Below, piece by piece: positions 7,627-17,790 of a DNA stretch of 64,000 bases. The DNA comes from Nitrosomonas sp. GTDB lineage: Bacteria > Pseudomonadota > Gammaproteobacteria > Burkholderiales > Nitrosomonadaceae. The position numbers were made by a program, and so were the translations under genes. The first letter of the stretch is position 1, and every line of letters starts with the position of its first letter. The notes beneath the pieces were generated by a model. That model had not been told where the DNA came from and did not search any database. It saw only the letters and a list, made by a program, of their open reading frames with translations. Location of the stretch: assembly GCA_024281675.1 (NCBI GenBank), contig JAMXAG010000009.1:1-64000 (forward strand), read 5' to 3'.

Positions 7627-8727
7627 ATGATCACGCATACCCGGAAGTGTTCCTTTTGGAAATCAATGTTGATTCTAGTCATTGTACTCATCCCTTTTCA
7701 AACAGTCTTTGCAAGCGATGGTGTTAAATGGCATCCAGGGCACTATTATGCAACGATGGGGCACGGCAAAAATAATCCTGCCTATATGAAAAATGTTTAT
7801 GTGGAACTTGAACAAACACGTGCGCTACGGGGATTACAAGTTCGATATGCTTGGGCAGAATTAGAGGTTTCTGAAGGGGTATATAACTTTGCACCCATCG
7901 ATGCTATTCTTAATGAATTAGCAAAAAGAGGAAAACGTCTTTTTATTCTGATACAAACAAAATCGTTTAATCTGAACTTTAAATCTGTGCCGGATTATTT
8001 AAAAGCCGAAAAATATGAGAATGGCACCTACATTTTCGTGACTTACGGAGAGAAAAAACCAAAAGGTGAAAATATTAAATTATGGAACCCATTGGTTCGC
8101 GACCGTTTGATTGCCTTGTTTCGAGCACTTGGGGAGCGTTACAATGCACATCCTTATTTTGAAGGGATCGGATTACCCGAAACGGCGCTAGGAGAACCAT
8201 TAGCAAAATTTACCACAACTGAAACAGATCAATTTTTTGCGAATCTTCTGGCTGTGCATCAAGCAATGCGCCAATCCTTTCCCAACACTGTTACATTACA
8301 ATCTGTCAATCATCCTAGATCAATTCTCAAATCATTTACAGATAGAATGAAAACAATAGGAACGGCACTAAGTGGACCAGATATTTTTCTTGAAGACCCA
8401 GCGATGAATGCGCCAGAAACCAAAAATACCAGTAAGGGAATTTATCATTATTATCCGGAGCTTTCTGGAATTGTTCCGATAGCACCTTCTGTGATGCAAT
8501 CCAATTACGCAATGACACAGCACAATAAAGAGACTAGAGAACCTTCAATTCACGAATTACTTTCATTTGCGAAAAATAATTTGAAAGCTAATTATATTAT
8601 TTGGACTCGGGAGCCCAAATATTTTTCTAGATTGTTGCAGGTTTTAAACGAGCCGGACCAGACAAGAGAACCTTCAGGCGGGCTAATAGCAACTTGCCCA
8701 AAAGCGTTTAGATCATGTAAGAATTAA
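7627..8727 (+). CDS. Secreted TIM-barrel-like protein, paralogue B
   Basis: A 366-residue paralogue of the protein at 5634, divergently transcribed. It has a signal peptide (core about 13-29, cleavage near VFAS). It shares DGVKWHPGHYY, GLQVRYAWAE, LIQTKSF, KPKGEN..WNPLVRDRL and HPYFEGIGLPETALG, where Glu185 matches Glu203 of paralogue A. A C-terminal Cys pair (TCPKAFRSC) is also shared. No c-di-GMP aptamer is visible in its own 5' region and the ribosome binding site is weak, so the two copies look differently controlled. The fold is inferred as a glycoside-hydrolase-like barrel; the substrate is unknown. Confidence 0.72.
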   Translation: MITHTRKCSFWKSMLILVIVLIPFQTVFASDGVKWHPGHYYATMGHGKNNPAYMKNVYVELEQTRALRGLQVRYAWAELEVSEGVYNFAPIDAILNELAKRGKRLFILIQTKSFNLNFKSVPDYLKAEKYENGTYIFVTYGEKKPKGENIKLWNPLVRDRLIALFRALGERYNAHPYFEGIGLPETALGEPLAKFTTTETDQFFANLLAVHQAMRQSFPNTVTLQSVNHPRSILKSFTDRMKTIGTALSGPDIFLEDPAMNAPETKNTSKGIYHYYPELSGIVPIAPSVMQSNYAMTQHNKETREPSIHELLSFAKNNLKANYIIWTREPKYFSRLLQVLNEPDQTREPSGGLIATCPKAFRSCKN

Positions 8728-8758
8728 TAATTTTCTCTTGATTTCAATGAAAATTATT
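8726..8758. terminator. AT-rich bidirectional terminator candidate
   Basis: AATAATTTTC (8726-8735) pairs with GAAAATTATT (8749-8758), a 10-bp stem with a 13-base loop. It lies between the convergent ends of the secreted-protein gene and purC. Runs of T occur within the stem on both strands, so it could work both ways, although the stem is weak in GC. Confidence 0.5.
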
Positions 8759-8778
8759 CAATATAGATACAAAAATTT

Positions 8779-9672
8779 TTAGTCACTGGTTAGCAAGCGT
8801 AAGGCTTCTTGATATTTCTCCATCGTTTGTTTTAGAACCTCTTCCGGTAGTTCGGGTGCGGGTGCTTTTTTGTTCCAATCTTGTTGTTCTAACCAGTCGC
8901 GTACGAATTGTTTATCAAAACTCGGTGGATTTTGCCCGGTGCGATATTGATCGGCAGGCCAGAAACGTGATGAATCAGGTGTTAACACTTCATCAATCAA
9001 ATAAAGTTGACCTGCGTTATCAAGACCAAATTCAAATTTGGTGTCTGCAATGATAATGCCGCGTTGCATGGCATAGTCCGCTGCCTCAGAATATAACTGG
9101 ATGGCTTTTTTGCGTACTAATGCAGCCAGTATATCGCCCAATTTTTCTTCAACAACTTCAAAAGTAATGTTTTCATCATGTGTGTCAGCGGGCGCCTTGG
9201 TGGAAGGCGTAAAAATAGCGCCATCAGGTAGTTTTTCTGCTAAATCCAACCCAGGATGAATTGGAATGCCACAAATCGCACCGGTTTGTTGATAGTCTTT
9301 CCATCCGGAACCGACCACATAACCTCTTACGATAGCTTCAATCGGCAATGGTTTTAATCGGCGAATAACAAATGCACGATCATGCACTTGATGTCGTTCG
9401 TTTTCGGCTACTACTGATTCAGGATCAATAAGTGTTAAATGATTAGGCAATATGTGTGCAAGTTTCTTGAACCAGAAGGCCGATAATGCAGTGAGAATTT
9501 TTCCTTTGCCAGGAACGGGAGTGGGCAGAATTACATCAAATGCGGATAAGCGGTCCGTTTGAACGATTAATAGATACTCTTCATTAACAAAATAAATATC
9601 TCTAACTTTGCCGCGATGTACCAGTGGTAGGCTTTGAATCGTACTTTTAAATAAAGTGTCGGAGGCTGTCAT
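8779..9672 (-). CDS. purC: SAICAR synthetase
   Basis: Phosphoribosylaminoimidazole-succinocarboxamide synthase joins CAIR and aspartate with ATP in purine synthesis. The 297-residue length fits the longer (yeast-like) form seen in many Betaproteobacteria. Motifs include [10 protein letters not shown] near residue 19, [18 protein letters not shown] near 40-57, [16 protein letters not shown] near 112 and [16 protein letters not shown] near 227. Its ATG overlaps the purK stop by four bases, so purE-purK-purC form one operon read from the minus strand, with translation probably coupled. Confidence 0.97.
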   Translation of the reverse strand: MTASDTLFKSTIQSLPLVHRGKVRDIYFVNEEYLLIVQTDRLSAFDVILPTPVPGKGKILTALSAFWFKKLAHILPNHLTLIDPESVVAENERHQVHDRAFVIRRLKPLPIEAIVRGYVVGSGWKDYQQTGAICGIPIHPGLDLAEKLPDGAIFTPSTKAPADTHDENITFEVVEEKLGDILAALVRKKAIQLYSEAADYAMQRGIIIADTKFEFGLDNAGQLYLIDEVLTPDSSRFWPADQYRTGQNPPSFDKQFVRDWLEQQDWNKKAPAPELPEEVLKQTMEKYQEALRLLTSD

Positions 9673-10823
9673 GTATTTTGGTTTAAGTTAAGGCTGTTTT
9701 TAATGGTAATAGCTTGCTGCAATGCGGTTTCTAAGGAGTTATTTAGAATCGTGAAATGTCCCATTTTGCGGCCTGGCCGCGCTTCGGTTTTTCCATACAA
9801 GTGCAATTTCGCCGAAGGATGTTGCAGTACGTGACTCCAATTCGGTTTACCGTTATGCCACAAATCTCCCAGCACATTGACCATTGTGGCAGGTGTATGT
9901 TGCGTGGTTTCACCAAGCGAGAGCCCACATAATGTTCGAACTTGCTGTTCAAATTGCGAAGTGATGCAAGCATCTAGAGAATAATGTCCGCTGTTATGTG
10001 GGCGCGGGGCAATTTCGTTGATGAGTAATTCATTATTGGTTAAGGTTGATACAAAAAACTCCACACACAAAACACCACGATAATCGAGTTTCTCAGCAAT
10101 CTGGCAAGCTGTCATTTGTGCATGATTAGCTAAGGATGTTGGAATACGCGCTGGAACAATGCTGATGTCAAGAATGCCATTGACGTGTTGATTTTCTGAG
10201 ACTGGGTAAGTTTTAACTTGTCCAGTCGCACTTCTAGCAACCACAACAGAAACTTCTAAAGTCAACGGTATGAGTTTTTCTAGAACACAAACAGAATGAT
10301 TCAATGCTTCGAAAGCTAACTTAAGATCAGTTACATTTTCAACGCGTTTCTGTCCCTTGCCATCATAGCCAAACTGACTGACTTTTAGTATGCCTGGCAA
10401 GTAATTACTCACGTTTTGTGTTAACAAATCTTCGGCATGTCGAATAACGCAATAGGGTGCAATTGCAAAACCATTTGCTGCCAGAAACTGTTTTTCAGTA
10501 ATTCGGTTTTGCGCTGTGCGGACACTTATTGCATCAGGGCTGATTAGGCAATGAACAGACAGCGTTTCCAACACATCGGCAGAAATGTTTTCAAATTCGG
10601 TAGTTACCGCAACACATTGGTTGCTGATTTTTCTTAACGCCGATTGATCGGTATAGTTTGCGCAAATAAAATCGTCTGCAATGCGTCCAGCCGGACTATC
10701 CGGTGATGAATCCAATACTGTTACAAGATAACCCATTTCCTGCGCAGCCGTTACAAACATACGGCCCAGTTGACCGCCGCCCAGCATGCCGAGCATGGCA
10801 CCAGGCATTATCTTGCCGTACAT
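9669..10823 (-). CDS. purK: 5-(carboxyamino)imidazole ribonucleotide synthase
   Basis: ATP-grasp enzyme that carboxylates AIR with bicarbonate to N5-CAIR, the substrate of PurE. The protein is 384 residues. The N-terminal Rossmann-like motif is [12 protein letters not shown] (about 12-23). The ATP-grasp core includes [13 protein letters not shown] near 150, [16 protein letters not shown] near 180 and [28 protein letters not shown] near 250-277. Its start overlaps the purE stop by one base (TAATG) and its stop overlaps purC, a tight operon. An internal Met at residue 6 is an alternative start. Confidence 0.96.
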   Translation of the reverse strand: MYGKIMPGAMLGMLGGGQLGRMFVTAAQEMGYLVTVLDSSPDSPAGRIADDFICANYTDQSALRKISNQCVAVTTEFENISADVLETLSVHCLISPDAISVRTAQNRITEKQFLAANGFAIAPYCVIRHAEDLLTQNVSNYLPGILKVSQFGYDGKGQKRVENVTDLKLAFEALNHSVCVLEKLIPLTLEVSVVVARSATGQVKTYPVSENQHVNGILDISIVPARIPTSLANHAQMTACQIAEKLDYRGVLCVEFFVSTLTNNELLINEIAPRPHNSGHYSLDACITSQFEQQVRTLCGLSLGETTQHTPATMVNVLGDLWHNGKPNWSHVLQHPSAKLHLYGKTEARPGRKMGHFTILNNSLETALQQAITIKNSLNLNQNT

Positions 10824-11356
10824 TATTTTAAATCAACAGTCAGCACGGATTCGGCTTGTTTTTGTCGGTATTGATTGAGCCGTGCGCTCATCTCACTATT
10901 GTTATTCGCTAGCAACGCAACAGCAAATAACCCGGCATTAGTTGCGCCGGCTTCACCAATAGCAAATGTGGCAACCGGGACACCTTTTGGCATTTGTACA
11001 ATAGAGAGTAATGAATCAACGCCTTGTAGGTATTTTGAATTAACTGGAACACCCAGCACGGGGAGCGTTGTTTTTGCTGCAATCATGCCAGGCAGATGCG
11101 CTGCGCCCCCTGCGCCAGCGATAATGCATTGAATGCCACGCGCTTTTGCTTGTTCGGAAAATTCAAACATCAAATTAGGCGTGCGGTGTGCTGAAACAAC
11201 TTTCACTTCGTAATCGATACGAAATTCTTTCAGAATATCAACGGTATGATGCATGACTGGCCAATCACTTTTGCTGCCCATCACCACACTGACAGAGGGC
11301 TTGATCACACGTTTTTCATCTGTGGAAGAAATTAATGATAGATTTTTATGGGCCAT
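10823..11356 (-). CDS. purE: N5-carboxyaminoimidazole ribonucleotide mutase
   Basis: Converts N5-CAIR to CAIR, downstream of PurK. VVMGSKSDWPVM marks the N-terminal phosphate-binding loop. VVSAHRTP carries the catalytic His, and AGAGGAAHLPGMIAAKT the second active-site loop. The start was placed at ATG 11356 rather than nine codons upstream, because AAGGA lies just before it and the protein then has 177 residues, close to the family norm. It is the first gene of purE-purK-purC. Confidence 0.95.
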   Translation of the reverse strand: MAHKNLSLISSTDEKRVIKPSVSVVMGSKSDWPVMHHTVDILKEFRIDYEVKVVSAHRTPNLMFEFSEQAKARGIQCIIAGAGGAAHLPGMIAAKTTLPVLGVPVNSKYLQGVDSLLSIVQMPKGVPVATFAIGEAGATNAGLFAVALLANNNSEMSARLNQYRQKQAESVLTVDLK

Positions 11357-11557
11357 TATTTTCCTTATTAAAAATACAGCCAAATATTTGTCAGTTGTTT
11401 ATTAATGTTTGTTGCTTGGTAATTTTATTGGATTCACTTTAACCAGAAGCATAATTGGTATTATACTAGATGGATTACAATTGATTTCTTTCAATCACTA
11501 GACTTACAACAATTCAAACTGATTTTTCTTCATTTTAACAACACTATAGATAGTTTT

Positions 11558-11989
11558 ATGAATTTTCAGCGCGGTAAACAAAATGATGAGCCGGAAATCA
11601 ATTTAGTACCTATGATTGATGTTTTGCTGGTAATTTTGATTTTTCTCGTAGTGACGACGACCTATTCAAAATTTGCACAATTAGAGATCAATTTGCCACA
11701 GGCAGGCATTGAAGAAGTCAATGAGAATACTGAAAAGCCAAATACGATCGATATCACCGTAAGTGCGACGGGAGAATATACCATTAACTTAACACCCATT
11801 AAATTTATCAGCATCGAAAGTTTGCGCGACGCATTGCAGGTTGCTGCGCAAAACATGACCGATCCATTCATCATCATAAACGCTGATGCAAAAGCAGCAC
11901 ACCAATCCGTCATTACAGTCATGGAAGCCGCTCGCTTAGCTGGACATAGTAAAATTACGTTCACTACAGAAACAAGCCCGCAAGAATAA
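11558..11989 (+). CDS. exbD: ExbD/TolR-type biopolymer transport protein
   Basis: A 143-residue inner-membrane protein with a single N-terminal transmembrane segment (about 20-38). It carries the family motif EINLVPMIDVLLVILIFLV, including the Asp needed for proton-driven motion. The periplasmic domain (about 45-143) has the usual FIINADAKAAHQSVITVMEAA. It normally works with ExbB and TonB to energise outer-membrane receptors; two TonB receptors occur in this window. No exbB is adjacent: the upstream neighbour is the divergent purE and the downstream one is sodB, so the gene is an orphan here. Confidence 0.92.
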   Translation: MNFQRGKQNDEPEINLVPMIDVLLVILIFLVVTTTYSKFAQLEINLPQAGIEEVNENTEKPNTIDITVSATGEYTINLTPIKFISIESLRDALQVAAQNMTDPFIIINADAKAAHQSVITVMEAARLAGHSKITFTTETSPQE

Positions 11990-12092
11990 ACTAATGCTAC
12001 TTAGGTTTTTTCATCTAGTTTGACTAACTAATGGATTACTGTTTTAACTATGAATGACATTCAGAAAATCGGTTTTTTATAAGGAGAAAATA

Positions 12093-12734
12093 ATGTCCAA
12101 TTACAATTTTGATAATTTTTCTAAGACTGCACAGTCCGGCTCACAATACATTCTAGCACCATTACCCTATGCTAATAATGCACTTGAGCCTGTAATATCT
12201 GCGAATACTTTGAGTTTTCACTATGGCAAACATCATAAAACCTATGTTGATAACTTGAATAATCTGGTTGCAAATAGTGATCTGGCAGGTAAATCTCTCG
12301 AAGAGATTATCAAAGCCTCTGTTGGACAGGCTGACAAGGCAGCGATTTTTAATAATGCTGCACAAGTTTGGAATCACATGTTTTATTGGCACAGTTTGAA
12401 GTCTAATGGCGGTGGTGAGCCGACAAGTACATTGAAACAAAAAATTGAAGCTTCATTTGGTAGTGTAGATGCCTGCAAGAAAGAATTTGCACAAGCTGCT
12501 GTTACTCAATTCGGTAGCGGTTGGGCTTGGTTAGTGGTTGATGGTGGGAACATTACTGTTGCTAAGACCAGTAATGCTGAATCACCAATCACCAAAAATC
12601 TCCGCCCACTATTGACCATTGATGTATGGGAACATGCCTATTATCTTGATTATCAGAATCGTCGTGCTGATTATGTGAACACAATATTGGATAGGTTGAT
12701 TAACTGGGATTTTGCTGCAGCCAATCTCGGATAA
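12093..12734 (+). CDS. sodB: Superoxide dismutase (Fe/Mn type)
   Basis: Disproportionates superoxide in the cytoplasm. The protein is 213 residues with the metal ligands in place: [14 protein letters not shown] (His1), NHMFYWHSL (His2) and [19 protein letters not shown] (Asp and His). The sequence [13 protein letters not shown] resembles the iron enzymes. The start at 12093 follows AAGGAG, whereas the longer reading from 12054 lacks a ribosome site. It has a slightly longer N-terminal leader than E. coli SodB. Thirteen bases later hisG begins, but functional linkage is not implied. Confidence 0.95.
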   Translation: MSNYNFDNFSKTAQSGSQYILAPLPYANNALEPVISANTLSFHYGKHHKTYVDNLNNLVANSDLAGKSLEEIIKASVGQADKAAIFNNAAQVWNHMFYWHSLKSNGGGEPTSTLKQKIEASFGSVDACKKEFAQAAVTQFGSGWAWLVVDGGNITVAKTSNAESPITKNLRPLLTIDVWEHAYYLDYQNRRADYVNTILDRLINWDFAAANLG

Positions 12735-12746
12735 GATTCTAGTTTT

Positions 12747-13391
12747 ATGACGGATATCACCATCGCCTTATCAAAAGGGCGAATTTTTGAAGATACTGCG
12801 CCGCTGCTTAAGTCGGCCGGAATCATTGCTAGCGACGATCCGGAATCATCACGCAAGTTGATTCTGTCCACCAATCGTGCCAACGTTCGATTGATCATTG
12901 TGCGAGCTACGGATGTGCCAACTTATGTGCAATATGGTGCGGCCGATCTCGGCATCGCGGGTAAGGATGTATTATTGGAACACGGTGGAGCAGGGCTTTA
13001 TCAACCGCTGGATTTAGATATTGCACGCTGTCGTCTAATGGTGGCCGTGCCCGATGGATTTGATTATGAATCTGCAGTACGGCAAGGCGCACGACTACGT
13101 GTGGCTACGAAATATGTCAAAACTGCGCGGGAACACTTTGCTAACAAAGGTGTTCATGTTGATTTGATCAAATTATATGGGTCGATGGAGTTGGCGCCTT
13201 TGGTTGGATTAGCCGATGCGATTGTTGATTTGGTATCTAGCGGTAATACGCTGAAAGCTAACCACTTAAAAGCAGTGGAAGAGATCATGCCGATTTCGGC
13301 AAGGTTGATTATTAATCAAGCGGCACTGAAACTGAAAGCTAAATCGATTCAACCTATTTTAGATGCATTTACTGAAACGGTTAAAAAATAA
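12747..13391 (+). CDS. hisG: ATP phosphoribosyltransferase, short form
   Basis: Catalyses the first step of histidine synthesis (ATP + PRPP). At 214 residues this is the short form (HisG-S). It lacks the C-terminal regulatory domain and depends on HisZ, which is not in the window. Motifs are [11 protein letters not shown] at the start, [12 protein letters not shown] near 69 and the PRPP loop [18 protein letters not shown] near 153-170. hisD follows after about 20 bases, so the two form part of a his operon whose remaining genes lie elsewhere. Confidence 0.96.
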   Translation: MTDITIALSKGRIFEDTAPLLKSAGIIASDDPESSRKLILSTNRANVRLIIVRATDVPTYVQYGAADLGIAGKDVLLEHGGAGLYQPLDLDIARCRLMVAVPDGFDYESAVRQGARLRVATKYVKTAREHFANKGVHVDLIKLYGSMELAPLVGLADAIVDLVSSGNTLKANHLKAVEEIMPISARLIINQAALKLKAKSIQPILDAFTETVKK

Positions 13392-13413
13392 CAACATACG
13401 TATTTATTGCTCA

Positions 13414-14715
13414 ATGATGGTGCAAATAGCGCAACTCAATTCAACCGATGCTGATTTCCAACAAAGTCTTGACAAACTATTGGCTTTTGAAAACGCACAG
13501 GATGATGCAATCGATGTCACTGTCGCCAAGATTCTTGCGGATGTTCGTAGTTTAAAAAATAGTGCATTGATTGAATACACCAATCGTTTTGATCGGCTTT
13601 CGGTCAATGCTGCGCAGGATTTGGAATTAACGCATGATGATTTGCAACGCGCTTTAACGGCCTTGCCGATTGAGCAACGCACAGCACTACAGCAAGCGGC
13701 TGACCGGATCCGTAACTATCATGAAAAGCAGTTGTTAGCTTCGTGGCAATATCAGGACGGGAATAGCCTATTAGGCCAGAAAGTGACGCCGCTTGATCGG
13801 GTTGGTTTATACGTTCCCGGAGGTAAGGCCTCTTATCCTTCCTCAGTGTTGATGAACGCCATTCCAGCCAAAGTTGCCGGAGTCAAAGAACTCATTATGG
13901 TGGTGCCTACGCCGGATCGGGAAAGAAATGATATGGTCTTGGCTGCTGCAGCAATCAGCCAAGTGGATCGTGTGTTTACCATTGGCGGTGCGCAAGCGAT
14001 TGGTGCTTTAGCGTATGGTACGGAAACCATACCGCAAGTCGATAAAATTGTCGGTCCAGGCAATGCTTATGTGGCTGCTGCCAAACGGCGCGTTTTTGGT
14101 GTCGTCGGGATCGATATGGTCGCTGGCCCTTCTGAGATCTTAGTGATATGTGACGGTAAAACCAATCCTGATTGGATCGTGATGGATTTATTTTCTCAAG
14201 CCGAACATGATGAAATGGCGCAGTCGATCTTGCTATGTCCCGATCAAGCGTTCTTACAGCAAGTCATGCAGGGTATTCAACGGTTGCTACCGGAAATGCC
14301 TCGGCAGCAGATCATCCGTGCATCATTGGAAAATCGAGGTGCTTTAATTCAAGTACAAAACTTGGATGAAGCATGCGAAATATCCAATAAAATTGCGCCT
14401 GAGCATTTGGAGTTATCGATTGATCAAGCAGAAAAGTGGCTTGATAAAATCCATCATGCAGGAGCTATTTTTATTGGCAAAAACACCTGCGAAGCTTTTG
14501 GCGACTATTGTGCGGGACCCAATCACGTACTACCGACTTCCCGTACCGCCCGCTTTTCCTCACCGCTTGGCGTGTATGATTTTCAGAAACGGAGTAGTTT
14601 GATACAGATAGGGCTGCAAGATACCGCTAAATTAGGTGGAATTGCTTCGATCCTGGCTCATGGTGAAGGCTTGCAAGCTCACGCACGATCAGCAGAATAT
14701 CGTTTTAAAGATTAG
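13414..14715 (+). CDS. hisD: Histidinol dehydrogenase
   Basis: Oxidises L-histidinol to L-histidine in two NAD-dependent steps, with zinc. Motifs include [28 protein letters not shown] (split around residues 114-141), [13 protein letters not shown] and [11 protein letters not shown]. The zinc and catalytic region is [17 protein letters not shown], and APEHLELS and [15 protein letters not shown] follow. The start is taken at the Met-Met pair (13414), because the reading from 13363 overlaps hisG. The ribosome site is weak, which suggests coupling to hisG translation. The protein is then 433 residues, the normal length. Confidence 0.96.
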   Translation: MMVQIAQLNSTDADFQQSLDKLLAFENAQDDAIDVTVAKILADVRSLKNSALIEYTNRFDRLSVNAAQDLELTHDDLQRALTALPIEQRTALQQAADRIRNYHEKQLLASWQYQDGNSLLGQKVTPLDRVGLYVPGGKASYPSSVLMNAIPAKVAGVKELIMVVPTPDRERNDMVLAAAAISQVDRVFTIGGAQAIGALAYGTETIPQVDKIVGPGNAYVAAAKRRVFGVVGIDMVAGPSEILVICDGKTNPDWIVMDLFSQAEHDEMAQSILLCPDQAFLQQVMQGIQRLLPEMPRQQIIRASLENRGALIQVQNLDEACEISNKIAPEHLELSIDQAEKWLDKIHHAGAIFIGKNTCEAFGDYCAGPNHVLPTSRTARFSSPLGVYDFQKRSSLIQIGLQDTAKLGGIASILAHGEGLQAHARSAEYRFKD

Positions 14716-14763
14716 TGGTACAGTTGATTTGGTTGAATTGCACTTCAATATTGATCAGTTGTA

Positions 14764-15561
14764 ATGATCACTTCTCGTCAGCACCCACTGATTAAGCACT
14801 TAATCAAACTGGAAGAATCAGCGCATTATCGCAGAGAAGCGAATTTGACACTGCTTGATGGTTTGCATTTGATACGAGCGTATCAAGCAGCTTGGGGGTT
14901 CCCTGAGCAAATCGTTGCCAGCGAATCCTATCTTCAACATTGCAACAATCCAAAAAACTTACATGAACTTTTGGGTGTTACTCTGCCAAAGATTGCGGTT
15001 GTAAGTGATGCGCTGATGCGGGTAGTTTCTCCGGTTAAAACACCCACAGGCATATTAGCAATCATTGCCAAACCGATGGTAGAGGAGATTTACGATAACT
15101 TCGCGGAAGACTTTGCCCTGCTGCTAGAAAACATTCAAGATCCTGGTAACCTCGGTTCTATTTTACGTTCTGCTGCTTCGGCTAATGTTAGTAACGCTTA
15201 TTTATCGAACAATTGTAGTGATGCTTGGTCACCCAAAACATTACGTGCAGGTATGGGAGGGCAATTTTTTTTAAATATCTATGAAAATAGTAACTTAGTT
15301 AAAATTGCCCAAGACTTCCCGGGGCAAGTGATTGCTACTTCGCTTACCGCAACAAAAAGCCTTTTTGATATTTCATTACGAAGTCCAGTTGCTTTTGTGT
15401 TCGGCAATGAAGGTAGTGGGGTATCTTCTGAATTACTGCAGCAAGCTGATGAGATTATTAAGATTCCAATGCTTGGTAAAACCGAATCATTAAATGTAGC
15501 CGCAGCAGCTGCGGTTTGTATGTTTGAGAAAGTAAGGCAGGGCAAATACTGTTGCAGATGA
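14764..15561 (+). CDS. TrmH/SpoU-family RNA 2'-O-methyltransferase
   Basis: A 265-residue SPOUT methyltransferase using S-adenosylmethionine. The N-terminal substrate-binding part reads HPLIKHLIKL and LLDGLHLIRAY. The three conserved motifs follow: NIQDPGNLGSILRSA (motif 1, about 122-136), FVFGNEGSGVS (motif 2, near 214) and IPMLGKTESLNVAAAAAVCMFE (motif 3, near 237-258), which forms the trefoil knot. The target (rRNA or tRNA) cannot be told from the sequence. It follows hisD by 48 bases on the same strand. Confidence 0.9.
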   Translation: MITSRQHPLIKHLIKLEESAHYRREANLTLLDGLHLIRAYQAAWGFPEQIVASESYLQHCNNPKNLHELLGVTLPKIAVVSDALMRVVSPVKTPTGILAIIAKPMVEEIYDNFAEDFALLLENIQDPGNLGSILRSAASANVSNAYLSNNCSDAWSPKTLRAGMGGQFFLNIYENSNLVKIAQDFPGQVIATSLTATKSLFDISLRSPVAFVFGNEGSGVSSELLQQADEIIKIPMLGKTESLNVAAAAAVCMFEKVRQGKYCCR

Positions 15562-15633
15562 CAAGGTTGGTGCTAAATAATGCCTCAGTGTATGATACGT
15601 GGCTTTTATCTATTTGTAACTTTCGGAGTATTC

Positions 15634-15981
15634 ATGAAGATTTATTTTTTACTAATTACTTTGTTGATGTTTTGTTCATTCAATGTCATGGCGTTGCACC
15701 ATGAACCGCAAGGCGAGGAAAATACGCAATTATCCAATGACAACAGCTCGGCAAAAAATGAAGGTGTGGTGGTTGATGTGATTGATACAACGGGTTACAC
15801 CTATATGGAGCTGGAAAATGCGGGAGGGCGTTTCTGGATTGCTGCACCTACTACGCAGGTCAAGAAAGGCGATCGTATTCGCTATGTGAAAAACATGACG
15901 ATGAGCAACTTTACCAGCAAAACGCTGAATCGCACATTCACTACCTTAATTTTTGTGACGTCCACAGAAATCAAAAAATGA
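15634..15981 (+). CDS. NrfJ-like exported protein
   Basis: A 115-residue periplasmic protein with a signal peptide (about 1-20). The mature region has VVVDVIDTTGYTYMEL, RFWIAAPTTQVKKGD and a conserved-looking NFTSKTLNRTFTTLIFVT. This pattern resembles the small beta-barrel proteins annotated NrfJ or GW/OB-like in nitrite-reductase contexts; the resemblance is from memory of the motif. The start at 15634 follows GGAG at proper spacing, while the longer upstream reading lacks one. No nitrite reductase genes are nearby. Function is unknown. Confidence 0.7.
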   Translation: MKIYFLLITLLMFCSFNVMALHHEPQGEENTQLSNDNSSAKNEGVVVDVIDTTGYTYMELENAGGRFWIAAPTTQVKKGDRIRYVKNMTMSNFTSKTLNRTFTTLIFVTSTEIKK

Positions 15982-16011
15982 AAAACAGAAGTAATAGGTT
16001 TAGTTGGTTAT

Positions 16012-16062
16012 GAGTATCCGCTATAAGAATAATATGTAATTTCTTGGTCTGATCGGATACTC
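16012..16062. repeat. 9-bp inverted repeat between convergent genes
   Basis: GAGTATCCG (16012-16020) and CGGATACTC (16054-16062) are perfect inverted copies separated by 33 bases. They lie between the converging ends of the NrfJ-like gene and sdaA. The loop is long and no T-run follows, so a terminator role is doubtful. Confidence 0.4.
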
Positions 16063-16084
16063 CTCGAATTTCCAAAAAAACTGC

Positions 16085-17464
16085 TCAACATTCAGTTACG
16101 CTAACGGCTAACCCTCCCAATGAAGTTTCTTTGTACTTTACCGACATTTCCAATCCGGTTTGCTTCATTGCTGCGATGCAGTTATCAAGTGACATGAAGT
16201 GTTGACCATCTCCACGTATAGCAAGCGACGCAGCGGTATAAGCTTTGATTGCGCCAAAACCGTTGCGCTCAATACAAGGCACCTGAACGAGGCTGCCGAC
16301 CGGATCGCAAGTCATTCCCAGATGATGCTCTAATGCGATTTCGGCGGCATTCTCGATTTGTTCTGTGGAGCCGCCTTTGACAGCACATATACCTGCAGCT
16401 GCCATTGCCGAAGCGGAGCCTACTTCGCCTTGGCAACCCACCTCCGCTCCTGAAATTGAACTATTGTGTTTGATTAATCCGCCAATCGCACCCGCTACCA
16501 GCAAAAAATCACGCACTTGTTCGAGAGTAATACCTTCATGTTTAACTAAATAATAGATGACTGCTGGTATAACACCCGCTGCGCCGTTGGTCGGAGCGGT
16601 AACGACCATATGGCCGGCAGCGTTTTCTTCATTTACAGCCATTGCGTAAGCACAAAGCCAATCGTTCATGTTGGCTTTGTCTGGTTGGTTTTGTAGTTGC
16701 TGATATAAAGCAACTGCGCGACGTTTAATATTGAGCCCGCCCGGCAATCTTCCTTCTGTGATCAATCCTTTTTCCAAGCAAGTACGCATGGCATCCCAGA
16801 TCGCATCGAGACCTTGATTCAGTTCTAATTCACTCATCCGCTCTTGCTCATTACTGCGCTTCATAAGGCTCACCGAATACTTACTATCGAATGACATTTT
16901 CATCATTTGGTTGGCACTTTCAAAAGGGAAACCGCACGACTGTGCTGGTTCAATTTTAAGAGGCGCAACAATTTGACCAATTTCAGCAATGGTTGAAATA
17001 AAACCGCCACCTATCGAGAAATATGTTTCGCTAAGTAACGTTTTACCCGTGCCATCGAGCAACTGAAAGATCATACCGTTAGGGTGTTCGGGAAGTGGGT
17101 CGCTACGATCAAAAATGATGTCTTCTACAGGATTGAAATGGATCAATCTATCGTTATCGGTACGAAAAGAACTCTGTTGCCAAAGTTCTTGAAAAAGCGT
17201 GTTGACATCCACTTTTGCCAAAGCTTGTGGAGTATGTCGATACATACCTAAGGTAACAGCTCGATCCGTTGCATGACCTTTACCGGTAAAAGCAAGTGAC
17301 CCTCGTAATGTACAGCGCACGTGAAGAAAATCGGAAACTGCGTTGCTGGAAGCAAATTTTTCCAGAAGATCACGGAAATTCTTGGCTGCCACCATCGGAC
17401 CCATAGTGTGTGAACTGGATGGACCAATACCAATTTTGAAAAGATCAAGCGTACTAATAAACAT
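16085..17464 (-). CDS. sdaA: L-serine ammonia-lyase (iron-sulfur type)
   Basis: Deaminates L-serine to pyruvate and ammonia using a 4Fe-4S cluster. The 459-residue protein combines the beta and alpha domains in one chain, as in E. coli SdaA. It begins [24 protein letters not shown], has [16 protein letters not shown] near 55, and carries the catalytic-domain motifs [37 protein letters not shown] and [20 protein letters not shown] with the cluster cysteines. It stands alone, with a 326-bp gap separating it from the divergent GGDEF-EAL gene. Confidence 0.96.
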   Translation of the reverse strand: MFISTLDLFKIGIGPSSSHTMGPMVAAKNFRDLLEKFASSNAVSDFLHVRCTLRGSLAFTGKGHATDRAVTLGMYRHTPQALAKVDVNTLFQELWQQSSFRTDNDRLIHFNPVEDIIFDRSDPLPEHPNGMIFQLLDGTGKTLLSETYFSIGGGFISTIAEIGQIVAPLKIEPAQSCGFPFESANQMMKMSFDSKYSVSLMKRSNEQERMSELELNQGLDAIWDAMRTCLEKGLITEGRLPGGLNIKRRAVALYQQLQNQPDKANMNDWLCAYAMAVNEENAAGHMVVTAPTNGAAGVIPAVIYYLVKHEGITLEQVRDFLLVAGAIGGLIKHNSSISGAEVGCQGEVGSASAMAAAGICAVKGGSTEQIENAAEIALEHHLGMTCDPVGSLVQVPCIERNGFGAIKAYTAASLAIRGDGQHFMSLDNCIAAMKQTGLEMSVKYKETSLGGLAVSVTEC

Positions 17465-17790
17465 ACAATAGCAACCTGTGAATAAAGTAAAAAAGCGTAC
17501 TCAGAAAATTTACTGCTTACTTCTGAATTATTATGAAAATGCGGATTTTACCGCAATGTAACTGAGATGTACGAAAAGGAGTAGCGTTTGTTTAGCTTAA
17601 ACTTAAAGCAACTGTCCCAGTTAAATCGGCTATTGTAACTTTGACTATGTATTGTTAGAAGATAGTTAAGATTTTTTTATGTAGTTGTTAATTAAATATA
17701 TATGTTGTGTTAATCTCATCTGCTGCATACTGCTGTAATAGATATATTCGGGATAAGCTTTTAATCACATACAAGGATGAATGCTTAACG
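17465..17790. other. Divergent intergenic region sdaA / GGDEF-EAL gene
   Basis: AT-rich spacer of 326 bases holding the promoters for both genes. A reading frame continuous with the downstream gene extends up to 17707, but it lacks a ribosome site. No riboswitch, repeat or RNA gene was recognised. Confidence 0.5.

Noticed and set aside
13363-13413. Longer hisD start overlapping hisG.
   Set aside because: It adds 17 residues without family support, and would overlap hisG by 29 bases.
16012-16062. 9-bp inverted repeat as a terminator for sdaA.
   Set aside because: The loop is 33 bases and there is no T-run on either side.
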